A stretch of 64,000 nucleotides of DNA. Origin: Nostoc sp. C052 (GTDB taxonomy: Bacteria; Cyanobacteriota; Cyanobacteriia; Cyanobacteriales; Nostocaceae). The stretch spans positions 310,001 to 374,000 of the forward strand of contig NZ_CP040273.1 in the NCBI RefSeq assembly GCF_013393905.1, given 5' to 3'. The position numbers and the translations under genes are program-made. The notes beneath the pieces are model-generated. The model worked only from the letters and a program-made list of their open reading frames with translations. It was not told the DNA's origin and ran no database searches. Numbering within the stretch: the first letter of the stretch is position 1; each line of letters opens with the position of its first letter. Positions 1 to 8,571 of this stretch are shown piece after piece.

Positions 1-1346
1 ATTGGGAAGAAGTTGAGGTTAGTGCCAATGAACGCCAGCCAGAAATGCAACTTGCCCAAGCCTTCGTAATACATACGTCCAGTCATTTTGGGGAACCAGA
101 AGTAAATAGCAGCAAACATCCCCATTGTTACCGTGCCATATAGAACATAGTGGAAGTGACCCACCACATAGTAAGTGTTGTTGACATGGACATCAATGGG
201 AACAGAGGAAAGGGTGATGCCAGTGATACCTGCAAATACAAACAATATTAATGCACCAAACGCAAACAGCATTGGTGTATCAAATCGTAGCTTGCCACCC
301 CAAATCGTTGCAGTCCAGGCAAACACCTTAATGCCAGTGGGGACAGAAACGAACATGGTTGTGAGCATGAAAAACAGCCGCATCCAGCCTGGAGTACCAC
401 TGACGTATAAATGGTGTACCCAGACTATACCGCTAACTCCAGCAATCAGGAGTGATGAAATAGCGACAATCTTATAGCCAAACAGAGGTTTACGAGCAAA
501 AACAGGGAATATCTCTGAAAAGACTCCAAAGACCGGCAGAATGATCACGTAAACAGCAGGGTGGGAGTAGAACCAGAAAAAGTGCTGAAATAGAACTGGG
601 TCGCCTCCCTTGGCGGGGTCAAAAAAGCTAGTTCCAACTGTTAAGTCGAGTAAAAGCATGACTGCACCTGCTGTTAAGACAGGTAGTCCAAACAGTTGGA
701 TAATCTGGGCGCTGAATACATTCCAAACAAAGATGGGCATACGGAAGAATGTCATCCCAGGTGCGCGCATCTTCACAACCGTGGTGACAAAGTTAATCGC
801 CCCCATAATTGAGGAAACACCCGATATTGCCACTGCTAGAAGCCAGATTACTTCACCGTTGATTAAGTTGCCTGTCGGGTTTTGCAAGCTGACGGGAGGG
901 TATGACCACCAACCGGCTTGTGCTGGCCCACCGGGTACAAAGAAACTGGCCATCAATAGGATAGCAGCGATCGGTATCATCCAGAAGGCAACAGCATTGA
1001 GTCTGGGAAACGCCATATCTCGTGCCCCAATCATCAGAGGTACAAGATAGTTAGCAAAACCTGTAAGTATGGGGAATGTCCATCCAAATAGCATCACAGT
1101 GCCGTGCATGGTGAACATTGCATTATAAACACTACGGTCAACTAGGTCTGATTCTGGGGTAATCAATTCCCCACGAATGATCATTGCAAATATGCCACCA
1201 ACTAAAAAGAGAATGAAAGCGGTAACAATATACTGAATACCGATAACTTTGTGGTCTGTGCTGAAGCTAAAGTATTGTTTCCAGTCTGTTATAGGTTCCT
1301 GTTGAGGTGCGTCACCTGTAATGTCTTCAACGGAAATATTTGTCAT
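1..1346 (-). CDS. coxA: terminal oxidase subunit I (partial, runs off left edge)
   Basis: Heme-copper oxidase catalytic subunit, which reduces O2 to water at a heme/CuB centre in the membrane. I translated the minus strand from an ATG at 1346 (start MTNISVEDITGD); the frame stays open for about 448 codons to the window edge, so the C-terminus is missing. Family marks seen are STDHKVIGIQY near the start, the MFTMHGTVMLF helix carrying a heme-ligand His, FFWFYSHPAVYV with the CuB-ligand His and cross-linked Tyr region, and WVHHLYVSG with the paired CuB His. It lies downstream of coxB on the same strand with an 80-bp repeat-filled gap, so the two are probably co-transcribed. Its partner lacks the CuA site, so the complex is probably a quinol oxidase (Cox3/ARTO type), in Anabaena associated with heterocyst respiration that protects nitrogenase. 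Confidence 0.93.
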   Translation of the reverse strand, partial: MTNISVEDITGDAPQQEPITDWKQYFSFSTDHKVIGIQYIVTAFILFLVGGIFAMIIRGELITPESDLVDRSVYNAMFTMHGTVMLFGWTFPILTGFANYLVPLMIGARDMAFPRLNAVAFWMIPIAAILLMASFFVPGGPAQAGWWSYPPVSLQNPTGNLINGEVIWLLAVAISGVSSIMGAINFVTTVVKMRAPGMTFFRMPIFVWNVFSAQIIQLFGLPVLTAGAVMLLLDLTVGTSFFDPAKGGDPVLFQHFFWFYSHPAVYVIILPVFGVFSEIFPVFARKPLFGYKIVAISSLLIAGVSGIVWVHHLYVSGTPGWMRLFFMLTTMFVSVPTGIKVFAWTATIWGGKLRFDTPMLFAFGALILFVFAGITGITLSSVPIDVHVNNTYYVVGHFHYVLYGTVTMGMFAAIYFWFPKMTGRMYYEGLGKLHFWLAFIGTNLNFFP

Positions 1347-1352
1347 TGTCTT

Positions 1353-1434
1353 TTATCCTTTGTCCTTTGTCCTTTATTCTTTGTCATTAGTCACTTGTTC
1401 AAAACCAATGACTAATGACCAATGACTAATTGCT
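1353..1434. repeat. STRR heptamer repeats between coxB and coxA
   Basis: Runs of 7-bp units: CTTTGTC-type units near 1357-1385 and alternating ACCAATG/ACTAATG units near 1406-1434. This is the short tandemly repeated repetitive sequence type typical of heterocystous cyanobacteria. The second run reaches the coxB stop codon. Confidence 0.8.
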
Positions 1435-2403
1435 GTAATTAACTACAGGGGCTTGTGCGGGTGCTACCGTAACCCAGCCTTTGATTAATTCTTTTGATTC
1501 TTGGGCATATTCGGAAGCTGCTTGATTATTTGCAGTACATGGTTTACGGTTTGCTGTTTCTGCAAGCCACTTCTTGTAATCTTCAGGGGACTCGACAACA
1601 ACATTTGCCCGCATGGTTGCAAAGTAAGTACCGCTAAATTCGGAATCGGTTAACTGATACTTGCCAATGCGGATGGGGGTGAATTCAAAGTCAATGTTGC
1701 GGTTGGGAATAATGTCTTGCTTGACTCGGAAAGCCGGGATATAAAAGCCGTGGAGAACATCCTCAGATTGCATTGCTAGACGGATGCGATGATTGACGGG
1801 TAAATGTAGTTCGGTGCTGGTAATTCCTGTTTTTGGATAGCGGAAAACCCAAGCCCACTGTTTGGCATTAACTTCAATGTCTTCAAATGGTATTACACTT
1901 GATGTAGCATCAGTTGATACAATTGAGGAAGTCGGGGAGGCGGAAACTATGCCTGCATCTCCGTTAATTGGTGCAGCAGATGCCGATTTCATCCCTATTG
2001 GAATATGCAGATGCATAGCTTCCATTGGGCCTTGAATCCCCATTTGCTCATAGATTTGGTAGCTGTAGGTGGCAATCCAAAACACTAGCAATACAGGAAT
2101 TGCAGTCCAGACAATTTCTAGTGTGATATTTCCTTCAATAGGAGGGCCATCGCTGGTATCATATTGCTCTGCTCGATGGAAAATCGCTGAGTAGATGAGT
2201 GTTCCTGTGACTCCAAGGAAGATAAATGCTCCCAGCGTGATTAAGAAACTAAACAACTTATCGACGAGCTGCGATTCTGCTGCGGCTTGAGGAGGCATCC
2301 AGGAATACGTCCACTGCCCTATCAAAAGACTAACAGCAGTTAAGGCGATCGCGATCGCACTCAAGATCAAAATATTTCGGATTTTCATGGCCATAAAAGT
2401 CAT
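1426..2403 (-). CDS. coxB: terminal oxidase subunit II lacking the CuA site (quinol-oxidase type)
   Basis: Subunit II of a heme-copper terminal oxidase. The N-terminus has two membrane helices (about residues 8-30 and 45-72), followed by a periplasmic/lumenal cupredoxin domain with QWAWVFRYP and the LHLPVNHRIRLAM strand. In cytochrome c oxidases the CuA loop contains two Cys, Glu, His and Met; here it reads DSEFSGTYFATMRA, with no Cys and no His. CuA cannot form, so electrons probably come from quinol, as in the Anabaena Cox3/Synechocystis ARTO type. A poorly conserved insert rich in Ala, Ser and Thr sits at about residues 137-168. The start is uncertain: three Met codons lie in the first six codons and none has a clear ribosome site; the first touches an STRR repeat, so MKIRN may be the true start. 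Confidence 0.9.
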   Translation of the reverse strand: MTFMAMKIRNILILSAIAIALTAVSLLIGQWTYSWMPPQAAAESQLVDKLFSFLITLGAFIFLGVTGTLIYSAIFHRAEQYDTSDGPPIEGNITLEIVWTAIPVLLVFWIATYSYQIYEQMGIQGPMEAMHLHIPIGMKSASAAPINGDAGIVSASPTSSIVSTDATSSVIPFEDIEVNAKQWAWVFRYPKTGITSTELHLPVNHRIRLAMQSEDVLHGFYIPAFRVKQDIIPNRNIDFEFTPIRIGKYQLTDSEFSGTYFATMRANVVVESPEDYKKWLAETANRKPCTANNQAASEYAQESKELIKGWVTVAPAQAPVVNYSN

Positions 2404-2442
2404 TGGTCATTGGTCATTAGTCATTAGTCATTGGTCATTAGT
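2404..2442. repeat. STRR heptamer repeat
   Basis: About five tandem 7-bp units alternating TGGTCAT and TAGTCAT, filling the gap between coxB and the upstream DUF2231 gene. Confidence 0.85.
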
Positions 2443-2444
2443 AT

Positions 2445-3071
2445 CTATACAAAGGACAAATAACGAATGACAAAAGACATATTGGGGTCTTTACCCAAGC
2501 GCAATAACATATCAGCAGTATTGTGAACTCCAAACTCAGCAGCTAAGTGCGCTCCTAGCGTACCGTGGATGAACATGATGAACATGATGAACAGTCCAGA
2601 AACTAAATAAGTCCACTGCACTTGTTGACTGTCATCCTGACGCCAAATATAACGCTGAAATCCTCTCCAAATAGCCATCCCAAGAATCAGCGCTAGTAGA
2701 AAAACACCACCCACTCCATGCCAAAGCATTGTTTCCATAGCTTCTAATCCCCAGGTACTCTTTACCCCAGTCAGGGGTTCTGCCAACATGATTTCGTAAA
2801 AACCTGCTGCTACCGTAAAAATTGTGATGAGTGCCGAACCTAGCATATTGTACCAGCCAGCATCAAAGAAGCTAGAACGAGTGGCAGGAACTGCTAAAAA
2901 CTTGAAGATTGGTTGTTGTAGAGGGAAGAATGAACCAATCAAATCAAAGGTAATGCCAAGGATGAACAAACCTATAGTGAGATGAACTAAATTTGGGTGA
3001 ATGGGTATAGTGTAGGGCAACCCATTTGCTCCCATCTGAGTCTTTAATTGCTCAATAACTTCAGGATTCAT
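2445..3071 (-). CDS. DUF2231 family membrane protein
   Basis: A 208-residue integral membrane protein with about four helices, resembling the DUF2231 family: a His-containing PIHPNLVHLTIGLFILG segment near the N-terminus and a conserved LWHGVGGVFLLALILG helix. Its start overlaps the stop of the upstream DUF2231 gene by four bases (ATGA), so the pair is translationally coupled and shares the operon with coxB and coxA. Histidines in the helices could bind heme, but this is inference. Such pairs are found upstream of alternative terminal oxidase genes in heterocystous cyanobacteria; the function is unknown. Confidence 0.8.
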   Translation of the reverse strand: MNPEVIEQLKTQMGANGLPYTIPIHPNLVHLTIGLFILGITFDLIGSFFPLQQPIFKFLAVPATRSSFFDAGWYNMLGSALITIFTVAAGFYEIMLAEPLTGVKSTWGLEAMETMLWHGVGGVFLLALILGMAIWRGFQRYIWRQDDSQQVQWTYLVSGLFIMFIMFIHGTLGAHLAAEFGVHNTADMLLRLGKDPNMSFVIRYLSFV

Positions 3072-3562
3072 TGCAGTAAGCCCTCCTTTATAGCTTCAAC
3101 AACTGGTACAGTGTGCAACCCATATACCCAAACCAATTCATCTCCGAAATACACTTGTATGCCTACCAAAACAGTCAAAAATAGACTTGCTGCTAGGTAA
3201 TAAACTGATATTTTTTCTGGAGTGCGGCAATGAATCACGTAACGCCAAGCTGTAATAGCTGCCAGAATTCCTGCAAGTGACCAGCCAAGGAGAGTATGTA
3301 AATTAAGTACTGGTTTAACTGCGTTATAAGGTTGTGCTAAACCTGCTTCAAATTGACCAAAAATAACGGCGATGAAGATGGAAATTGTAGCGAAAAACAT
3401 ATTCCACCAACTCACCTCAAAAAGACGGTAGTTGCTAGTAAAGTATCCAATGACATCACACACGAAGGCAAACAACACCATTGCAATCACAAAATGGACA
3501 ATGATGGGATGTATCGTATCAGGATACGGTAAATTATGGTTATTCAGAAGATTCTCAAGCAT
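3068..3562 (-). CDS. DUF2231 family membrane protein
   Basis: A 164-residue membrane protein, paralogous to its downstream neighbour, with the family's TIHPIIVHFVIAMVLFAF segment and about four helices (near 17-39, 50-70, 90-107 and 124-142). It is the first gene of the minus-strand oxidase operon. Function unknown; a role in assembly of, or electron transfer to, the oxidase is a guess from context. Its likely promoter region has been separated from it by a decayed ISAs1 element (3876-4549); a conserved 33-bp box lies beyond that element at 4691. Confidence 0.78.
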   Translation of the reverse strand: MLENLLNNHNLPYPDTIHPIIVHFVIAMVLFAFVCDVIGYFTSNYRLFEVSWWNMFFATISIFIAVIFGQFEAGLAQPYNAVKPVLNLHTLLGWSLAGILAAITAWRYVIHCRTPEKISVYYLAASLFLTVLVGIQVYFGDELVWVYGLHTVPVVEAIKEGLLQ

Positions 3563-3875
3563 GGTATTCTACTGATATGTTAGTTAGTGTTTAGTGCTTA
3601 ACAATCAATACTTCACAATCTTTTGATTTCTACAACAACTTAGATTGCATTTAAAATCCTTCTAAATAACAACAGCAATTCTGATGAGGAGAATTCTTTC
3701 ACAGAGTAGCTTGATTCTGATAGGCAAAAGCTCACTGGAATAAATATAGAATAGCAAGTTATCGAAAAAGGTTTTACTCGTTGGTAAATGCTGATGAACG
3801 AGTTACTACTTTCCATCTGTGAAGTCAAACAATGATGGAGAAATTGCGGGCGGTATTACCCTTACGTATTTTGGA
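3563..3875. other. intergenic, no gene supported
   Basis: AT-rich stretch between the oxidase operon and the decayed transposase. A 62-codon frame here has no family resemblance or good start. It probably holds the operon leader plus degraded transposon sequence. Confidence 0.5.
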
Positions 3876-4549
3876 ATCATCCTTGGCTGATTGTCTTTGA
3901 CCGCAATCACGTAATTATTTCCACAGTCTATGTATTAACTGGCAAGTTTTTTTGGCAGTGCAAAGAATCAAAGCTAAATACAGAATTTTTTAGCTCCAAA
4001 GCTGCAATTAAATTTTGCACTACTACGATTTCCCTCTCTTCCTTGTTTTGGATCTCTTCCATATTGACTACTAGTCCTCTTTTACTCGCAAACACTGTTA
4101 CGATACTGACAAAATTCTGACATGATTTTTCGTAGTCTTGGACTGTTTCCTTAATGCTTTTACCGTCGATACGACACCACTCAGATTCTTCTATTTCAAC
4201 GTAGTTTTGCGCCCAGTGATTAAATTTTGTCACCAGTTTATCAAAATCGACTCCCATCGCTATACGCCTGATAGTTGAGTATGAGGGAACACCGTGCTTT
4301 TGTATTTCAAACGTTTTGATTAACGCTCGACGATGCCGTTTGACGAAATCCCCCCACGCACGATACCCAACATATCCACTCATAGTGCCCATTATTACAA
4401 ACAGCAACACCAACCATAGTGGATGTCTTCGACCATCACTTGTTCTGAAGTCTTCTACTTGCCGCAGATGTTCAATCAGACAAGCACCCATGATTCTTAT
4501 CCTCTCAACACTTGCAATTTTACCTGTTTTAGGCAATGAAATAGCCCTG
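3876..4549 (-). pseudogene. decayed ISAs1-family transposase
   Basis: N-terminal half of an ISAs1/H-repeat type transposase: HLRQVEDFRTSDGRRHPLW near residue 22, a TIRRIAMGVDF segment, WCRIDGKSIKET with the first catalytic Asp, and FSFDSLHCQK. After that the frame shifts in an A-run; shifting frame gives YIDCGNNYVIAVKDNQPRM, preceded by one in-frame stop, so the reading continues in fragments to about 3876 and is then lost. The upstream end has CAGGGCTAT (reverse complement of 4541-4549), like an ISAs1 terminal inverted repeat; no matching end was found on the other side. Dead element. Confidence 0.85.
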
Positions 4550-4690
4550 CCTGCTCCCTGTCCCTTGTTCTCTTCTATGACTAGATAGGCTTAGGGCATA
4601 ATAATGTCCAAAGCTCATAAATAGAATTGCTAGTTTTGGAGTGTACTTTATTTTTTTGAAGAATTTTGTACTTCTTATTCTCCATATATA

Positions 4691-4723
4691 AAGAATATCA
4701 TACATTTGTTAAAATTACTTGCG
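4691..4723 (-). promoter_or_regulatory. 33-bp conserved box, copy A
   Basis: One of four ungapped 33-bp copies (others at 11457, 13593, 40487). The plus strand reads AAGAATATCATACA, a variable middle, then TTACTTGCG. Read on the minus strand it gives GCAAGTAA followed by TATGAT, so it may be a promoter/operator firing leftwards toward the oxidase operon beyond the ISAs1 remnant. Similarity to copy B extends well past the 33 bp. Confidence 0.55.
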
Positions 4724-4761
4724 ATCTCCAACTAATTTTCAAATAGTATGTGTGGTTACAA

Positions 4762-5298
4762 TTAATCAGAAGCTAGAGAGTTTTTAGGCAACAGTTGCAC
4801 TTTTTCTACTGTTTCTGGGTTAGCAATTTTGACCTGTTCAAGAAAACGAGATATCCAAGGTAAAGCCACCATAATTACTGTTAAAACCATCAGAAATAGA
4901 GCTATTCCAAAAATTTGGTCACGGGGAATTTCGAGTACACCACGTAAAATCACCTCTCTTAAAGCAGAAACAATAGTAATTTCTACTGCTGCGGTAACAG
5001 ATGTTCGCTGTTGTTGTAGATGGTCAATTAACAGGCGGAACAACTCTACTAAAATCAAAATGAACAGGATATCAGATGTTACTTGTCGTAAATCTAATGG
5101 ACTCAAAAAGGAGAAAAACATATCTCCCAGTCGAATGAGCATCACACAGAACAAACCAAGGCAGAGAGAAATGATAATAAAGTCTTGAAAAAATTCCAGA
5201 TTACGTACAATTGTATTTCTTTGTAACCAGTTATTGAACTTTGAAGTTATCCCTTTTAGCATAGTATTTCCTAATAGCCTAGATTCATTTATCTCCAT
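4762..5298 (-). CDS. psiE: PsiE-like phosphate-starvation-inducible membrane protein
   Basis: A 178-residue protein with about four membrane helices (near 40-62, 78-95, 130-150 and a weaker one between) that resembles PsiE: the helix with ILVELFRLLIDHL and the segment ITIVSALREVILRG are the recognisable parts. PsiE is an inner-membrane protein of unknown activity named for phosphate-starvation induction in E. coli. The first Met gives a short hydrophilic leader; MLKGITSK (residue 13) is an alternative start. It is a single gene between intergenic repeats, with no obvious operon partner. Confidence 0.75.
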   Translation of the reverse strand: MEINESRLLGNTMLKGITSKFNNWLQRNTIVRNLEFFQDFIIISLCLGLFCVMLIRLGDMFFSFLSPLDLRQVTSDILFILILVELFRLLIDHLQQQRTSVTAAVEITIVSALREVILRGVLEIPRDQIFGIALFLMVLTVIMVALPWISRFLEQVKIANPETVEKVQLLPKNSLASD

Positions 5299-5395
5299 AA
5301 CTGAAATAGTGCTGAGTATCTAGCATCGATTACTCAGCACTTGGAACTGTATTCAATCCCCATTTAGCTATGGGGTTTAACTCAGCCCTATTAAA

Positions 5396-5623
5396 CTATT
5401 TGGAACCGTTTAGTTTATGGGCAGTTTCGGCAGTTTTCATCTTTGATGCTGCGGTTGTTAAGTTATTCGCAGCTTTGACGATCTCTTCTAAGGTTTCGTT
5501 AACCAGATTTTCATCAAGAGAGGTTTCTGATAAGTAAGTTTCGATGAAAATCTCCACTCGACTAACAATTATTTTGCTTTGAGAGCGTAGTCTGTTGAGG
5601 TCTTTGGTAGATAGATTATTCAT
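5396..5623 (-). CDS. small hypothetical protein, 75 residues
   Basis: Helical, charged, no membrane segment or signal. The composition (NETLEEIVKAANNLTTAA) suggests a small coiled bundle. The start is supported by AAGGAAC about 8 bases upstream of the ATG. It lies just upstream of psiE on the same strand but with a gap near 100 bp. I do not recognise the family. Confidence 0.5.
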   Translation of the reverse strand: MNNLSTKDLNRLRSQSKIIVSRVEIFIETYLSETSLDENLVNETLEEIVKAANNLTTAASKMKTAETAHKLNGSK

Positions 5624-5640
5624 TGTTTGAAGTTCCTTTG

Positions 5641-6234
5641 GTTTCGCGGGTTAATTCTACATTTTTGGTCAGCAATTCTCAGTCAAAGAGCTATTCTTAC
5701 AGGTCAGCCCTTTTTTGAAAGATAAAGCTTGCTGGAATACCCATTAAATTGTTCGCCTGTTGACTGCTTAAATGCCTTCAGATTCCCCAAATTCGTACAA
5801 AGGTTTCAAGCAGGAGAATTGCTATATCTGACAAGTTAGCGAGTCTATTTTAGGACTTACGCACTGAAAACTAAGGTTTGAGATTGCTTCTATTGGAGAT
5901 GCTGCACTCGCAATGACATAATTTTGTCATGGTGCCTAAGTTCTTATCTATTGCTTAGACTTATGCACCGAAATCATCTTTTGAAACTGAAGTGTAGGGT
6001 TTTGAGTCTTTAAGTGTCAAAAGCTTTGGTGCAGATATCAGAAGTTCTCCTCTGGTCGCCGCAGCGCATAGTTTACTTGAGACGAGTAGTCTGTCAAATT
6101 CATTTTGATGGTTAAAGAGACACGATAAATCGCCGTCTCTACTCTTAATTTATCCATCAATTATTTATTGACAGACTACTAAAGATAGGGTGGATGCTTA
6201 CCCTGTATCTTTGTATTCTGGCTGTTGACTCCTT
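5641..6234. other. gene-free stretch with repeat elements
   Basis: About 590 bp without a supported gene. It holds a GGACTTACGCACTGAAAA stretch near 5853, a sequence often seen near cyanobacterial IS ends, and the MITE-like element at 6085-6180. No promoter or RNA structure was identified with confidence. Confidence 0.5.
6085..6180. repeat. MITE-like inverted-repeat element
   Basis: The ends are inverted copies of AGTAGTCTGTCAA, with similarity continuing about 27 bp inward, and the middle holds a second palindrome (AGAGAC...GTCTCT). 96 bp long and non-coding. Related ends (GACTACTAG) occur at 8081 and 33082. Confidence 0.7.
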
Positions 6235-7056
6235 TTATAACAACTTGAAGCCGAAGTTATTCAGAGTCTCACGCAAATCTTTACACCCTTTTAAATAGTC
6301 TAAAGTGGCTATTCGCTCGGCTGAATGTTGCGACCAATCACCAGCGACATTCATTTTTTGTTCAGTGTAGAACTCTTTCATGATATCATTATAGTGAGCG
6401 ATCGCCTCATCTTGCTCTGCCAATTTATAGGTTTCCCGATGGAATACAGCTGGCTGGGGTAGGCGCGGCTTAACAACAGGTTGTGCTTCAGGATTGGGAT
6501 AACCCACACACAACCCAAACACAGGGAACACAAAAGGTGGCAAATTCAATAATGTGGCTACCTCTTGAGTACTTTTGCGAAGTGCGCCGATATATACCGT
6601 TCCTAAACCAACAGATTCAGCAGCTACGATCGCATTTTGCGCTGCGACTGAAGCATCGACTATTGCTTTAACCAACAGTTCTACGTAATCCAGAGCTACG
6701 GGAGTTAGTCCGCGAGTGTCAGCAACATGAGCCAGACGACCTAAATCTGCTAACCAAACGAAGAATACGGGAGCTTGGTTAATCCATACTTGGTTATTAG
6801 CCAGCCTGCATAATTCTGCTTTGCGTTCTTGATCTTCAACTGCTACCACACTCCAGGTTTGCATATTAGCTGAACTAGGAGCAGATTGAGCAGCAGCAAC
6901 TAGCCATTCTAGGGTTCCTGGTGGTAAAGGATCAGATAGATAAGACCGGACTGAACGGTGGGCTATTAGCGTTTCTAGAGAGGCGTTCCAGTCAATTTCG
7001 TAATTGAAGGGAACTTCACCATAGCGCGATCGCAGTAGTTCTGTAGGATTGGTCAT
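6235..7056 (-). CDS. nitroreductase family flavoprotein (NfsA/FRP type)
   Basis: Member of the FMN-dependent nitroreductase family, NADPH-linked NfsA/Frp branch, length 273 (usual 240-280). Seen: LIAHRSVRSYLSDPLP at about residues 31-46 (the Arg-Ser motif binding FMN phosphate), APSSANMQTWSVV at about 59-71, GLGTVYIGALR near 150, and FPVFGLCVGYP near 175. It reduces nitro compounds, quinones or flavins in the cytoplasm; the natural substrate cannot be told from sequence. A flavin reductase could serve ferric or vanadate reduction in this metal-rich neighbourhood, but that is inference. It stands alone on the minus strand, downstream of a 2OG-Fe(II) oxygenase gene with a 108-bp gap. Confidence 0.88.
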   Translation of the reverse strand: MTNPTELLRSRYGEVPFNYEIDWNASLETLIAHRSVRSYLSDPLPPGTLEWLVAAAQSAPSSANMQTWSVVAVEDQERKAELCRLANNQVWINQAPVFFVWLADLGRLAHVADTRGLTPVALDYVELLVKAIVDASVAAQNAIVAAESVGLGTVYIGALRKSTQEVATLLNLPPFVFPVFGLCVGYPNPEAQPVVKPRLPQPAVFHRETYKLAEQDEAIAHYNDIMKEFYTEQKMNVAGDWSQHSAERIATLDYLKGCKDLRETLNNFGFKLL

Positions 7057-7164
7057 AGTCAGCTTTTGAACCTGAACACTTCTTTACGATTAAGGAAAAC
7101 AAGGAAGAACCAGAAAATCAGGAGGCTGATTAACTGACAAAAATAGAGAGAAAAGACTTGATTA

Positions 7165-7875
7165 CTACGCAGCTAGCCGGGTTTCTCCGAAATCTGAAAT
7201 TAGATCGTTCCGAAAAAAAGCAACTCGTAAGGCTAGCCGATACTCAGATGCAGGACAAGTAAGCGGAGTTACCGTATGCCAAGAATTGTCAGAACGTGCG
7301 ATCGCAACTGAGGAATCATTAAGGGGTAGAATATCTTGGAAGGCAGATTCCGGCTGGGAATCTTTGAGAATTCGCAAACAGCCTCCCCAATCTACAGACC
7401 ATTGTTGATTGAAAAATAGCAGATGAGTTAAAACTTTGTTCGGCTCGTCTGTATGAGGGTGATGCAACTGTCCTGAGCTATACCGACGAAATCCAATATC
7501 CATTAGACAGTCTTTTAGTTCCAACCCAGACATTTCAGCTATGGCTGCGCGGTAAGAATCTGTCCACAATCCTTCTATCAACTGTCGCCAGACTTTACTC
7601 AGGTGTCTCAAGTCATAAGTAAGTCTGCCTTGTGCCATCCGCTCTCGCCAGCGATTATCGCTAGATTTGAGCATCAAGGAAATATCCTCGCTAGTTGCAA
7701 GCATTTTTCCCCAAGAATATCCATATCCCTCTCCCTCCGACAGGCGAAACTCTTCGTGGGGAAAACTCGCAGTTAGTTCTAAGCTTGCTTCTGGTGAAAG
7801 CAGGTTTTTGATCAAAGCCCAATTGTATGGGACTTTTTGCATTGCTGTGGTACGAATGGAATCAAAATTAAGCAT
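7165..7875 (-). CDS. 2OG-Fe(II) oxygenase superfamily protein, copy 1
   Basis: A 236-residue protein of the 2-oxoglutarate/Fe(II) dioxygenase fold. The iron triad is visible: HPHTDEP gives His and Asp (about 138-140), SDNSWHTVTP the distal His (near 199), and YRLALRVAFF the Arg expected to hold 2-oxoglutarate (near 214). The region between has WGGCLRIL, as in prolyl-hydroxylase-like members. A close paralogue is at 17572-18285, so two copies bracket the first nitrogenase block. Substrate unknown; metallophore modification and protein hydroxylation are both possible. Confidence 0.82.
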   Translation of the reverse strand: MLNFDSIRTTAMQKVPYNWALIKNLLSPEASLELTASFPHEEFRLSEGEGYGYSWGKMLATSEDISLMLKSSDNRWRERMAQGRLTYDLRHLSKVWRQLIEGLWTDSYRAAIAEMSGLELKDCLMDIGFRRYSSGQLHHPHTDEPNKVLTHLLFFNQQWSVDWGGCLRILKDSQPESAFQDILPLNDSSVAIARSDNSWHTVTPLTCPASEYRLALRVAFFRNDLISDFGETRLAA

Positions 7876-7954
7876 GGTAGAAAAAACGCTTTACTAAAAT
7901 TAACCAATCATGATTACCCTGGACATCAAGTGGTATTGAACTAAAGGCTGGGGA

Positions 7955-8087
7955 CTAGTAGTTCGCCAAGGAAACTTGGCGGGGTAAAGGGGAAGGGGGA
8001 AGGGGGAAAGGGTTTAAATCCCTTACCCTTTTCCCTTTCCCCTTTTCCCAGTCCTCACTTAGCATTTTTGGGTTGGCAGACTACTAG
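7955..8087. repeat. MITE-like element with GC-rich filler
   Basis: Starts CTAGTAGTTCGCCAA and ends TTGGCAGACTACTAG, i.e. imperfect terminal inverted repeats around a purine-rich tract (GGGGAAGGGGGAAGGG) and its pyrimidine counterpart, which can fold together. Same end type as 6085-6180 and as the solo end at 33079-33092. Confidence 0.65.
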
Positions 8088-8367
8088 GGAATGGGGACTG
8101 GGGACTAGGGAATGAGGACTGAGAAGATTTAAGATGGGAATTTAGATCCCAAGCAAATCTGATTCATATTTTCTTGCCCAGTACCCAGTACTCATTACCC
8201 AGTCCTGAAGCGCCCCGATCGCAATAATTTTGTAGGATTTGTCATTGTCATAGCCAACTTTTGAACTTTAACGCTTTTTTACGATTTCAGAGGGATTACC
8301 AACCTCATTGCAAATTTGTTTAGGTGCAAGACAACTCGCTTTACCGATAGCGGTTCTTCACTACTGC

Positions 8368-8565
8368 TCAAAATAAGTCCAGATCAACCTCTCCAGGATC
8401 AAACTGCTTTCCCTGCTGTTTGAGTGATTGTCCTTGGAGACTACGCAACAGGGAGCGCAAAACATCAGTCTTAGTGCGTTGGAACCGCTTGCAGTACTGC
8501 TCTAGAAGTTGCCGTTCTTCTGGAGACAATTGAAAAGTGATCCATCCTTGCTCTTTTCTCGGCAT
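8368..8565 (-). CDS. small ribbon-helix-helix DNA-binding protein
   Basis: About 65 residues. A strand (GWITFQLS) is followed by helix PEERQLLEQYCKRFQR and helix TKTDVLRSLLRSLQ, the classic ribbon-helix-helix layout of Arc/CopG-type repressors that bind palindromic operators as dimers. I start at MPRKEQG (8565) rather than the Met five codons upstream, because that upstream codon lies inside a perfect palindrome TACCAA-N5-TTGGTA (8572-8588) directly before the gene. The same palindrome recurs before modD, hesA, mop, an SLH porin and modA, so this is a candidate local regulator, possibly self-repressing. No metal-binding domain is visible. Confidence 0.7.
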   Translation of the reverse strand: MPRKEQGWITFQLSPEERQLLEQYCKRFQRTKTDVLRSLLRSLQGQSLKQQGKQFDPGEVDLDLF

Positions 8566-8571
8566 AGCTGT

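Noticed and set aside
610..1050. Open plus-strand frames across 175-1050
   Set aside because: They lie opposite the clearly homologous coxA reading on the minus strand and have no family resemblance.
3640..3828. 62-codon minus-strand frame
   Set aside because: No ribosome site, no homology, overlaps degraded transposon DNA.
7955..8087. Structured RNA from the purine/pyrimidine foldback
   Set aside because: Ends match the MITE family at 6085, so a transposed foldback repeat explains it better.
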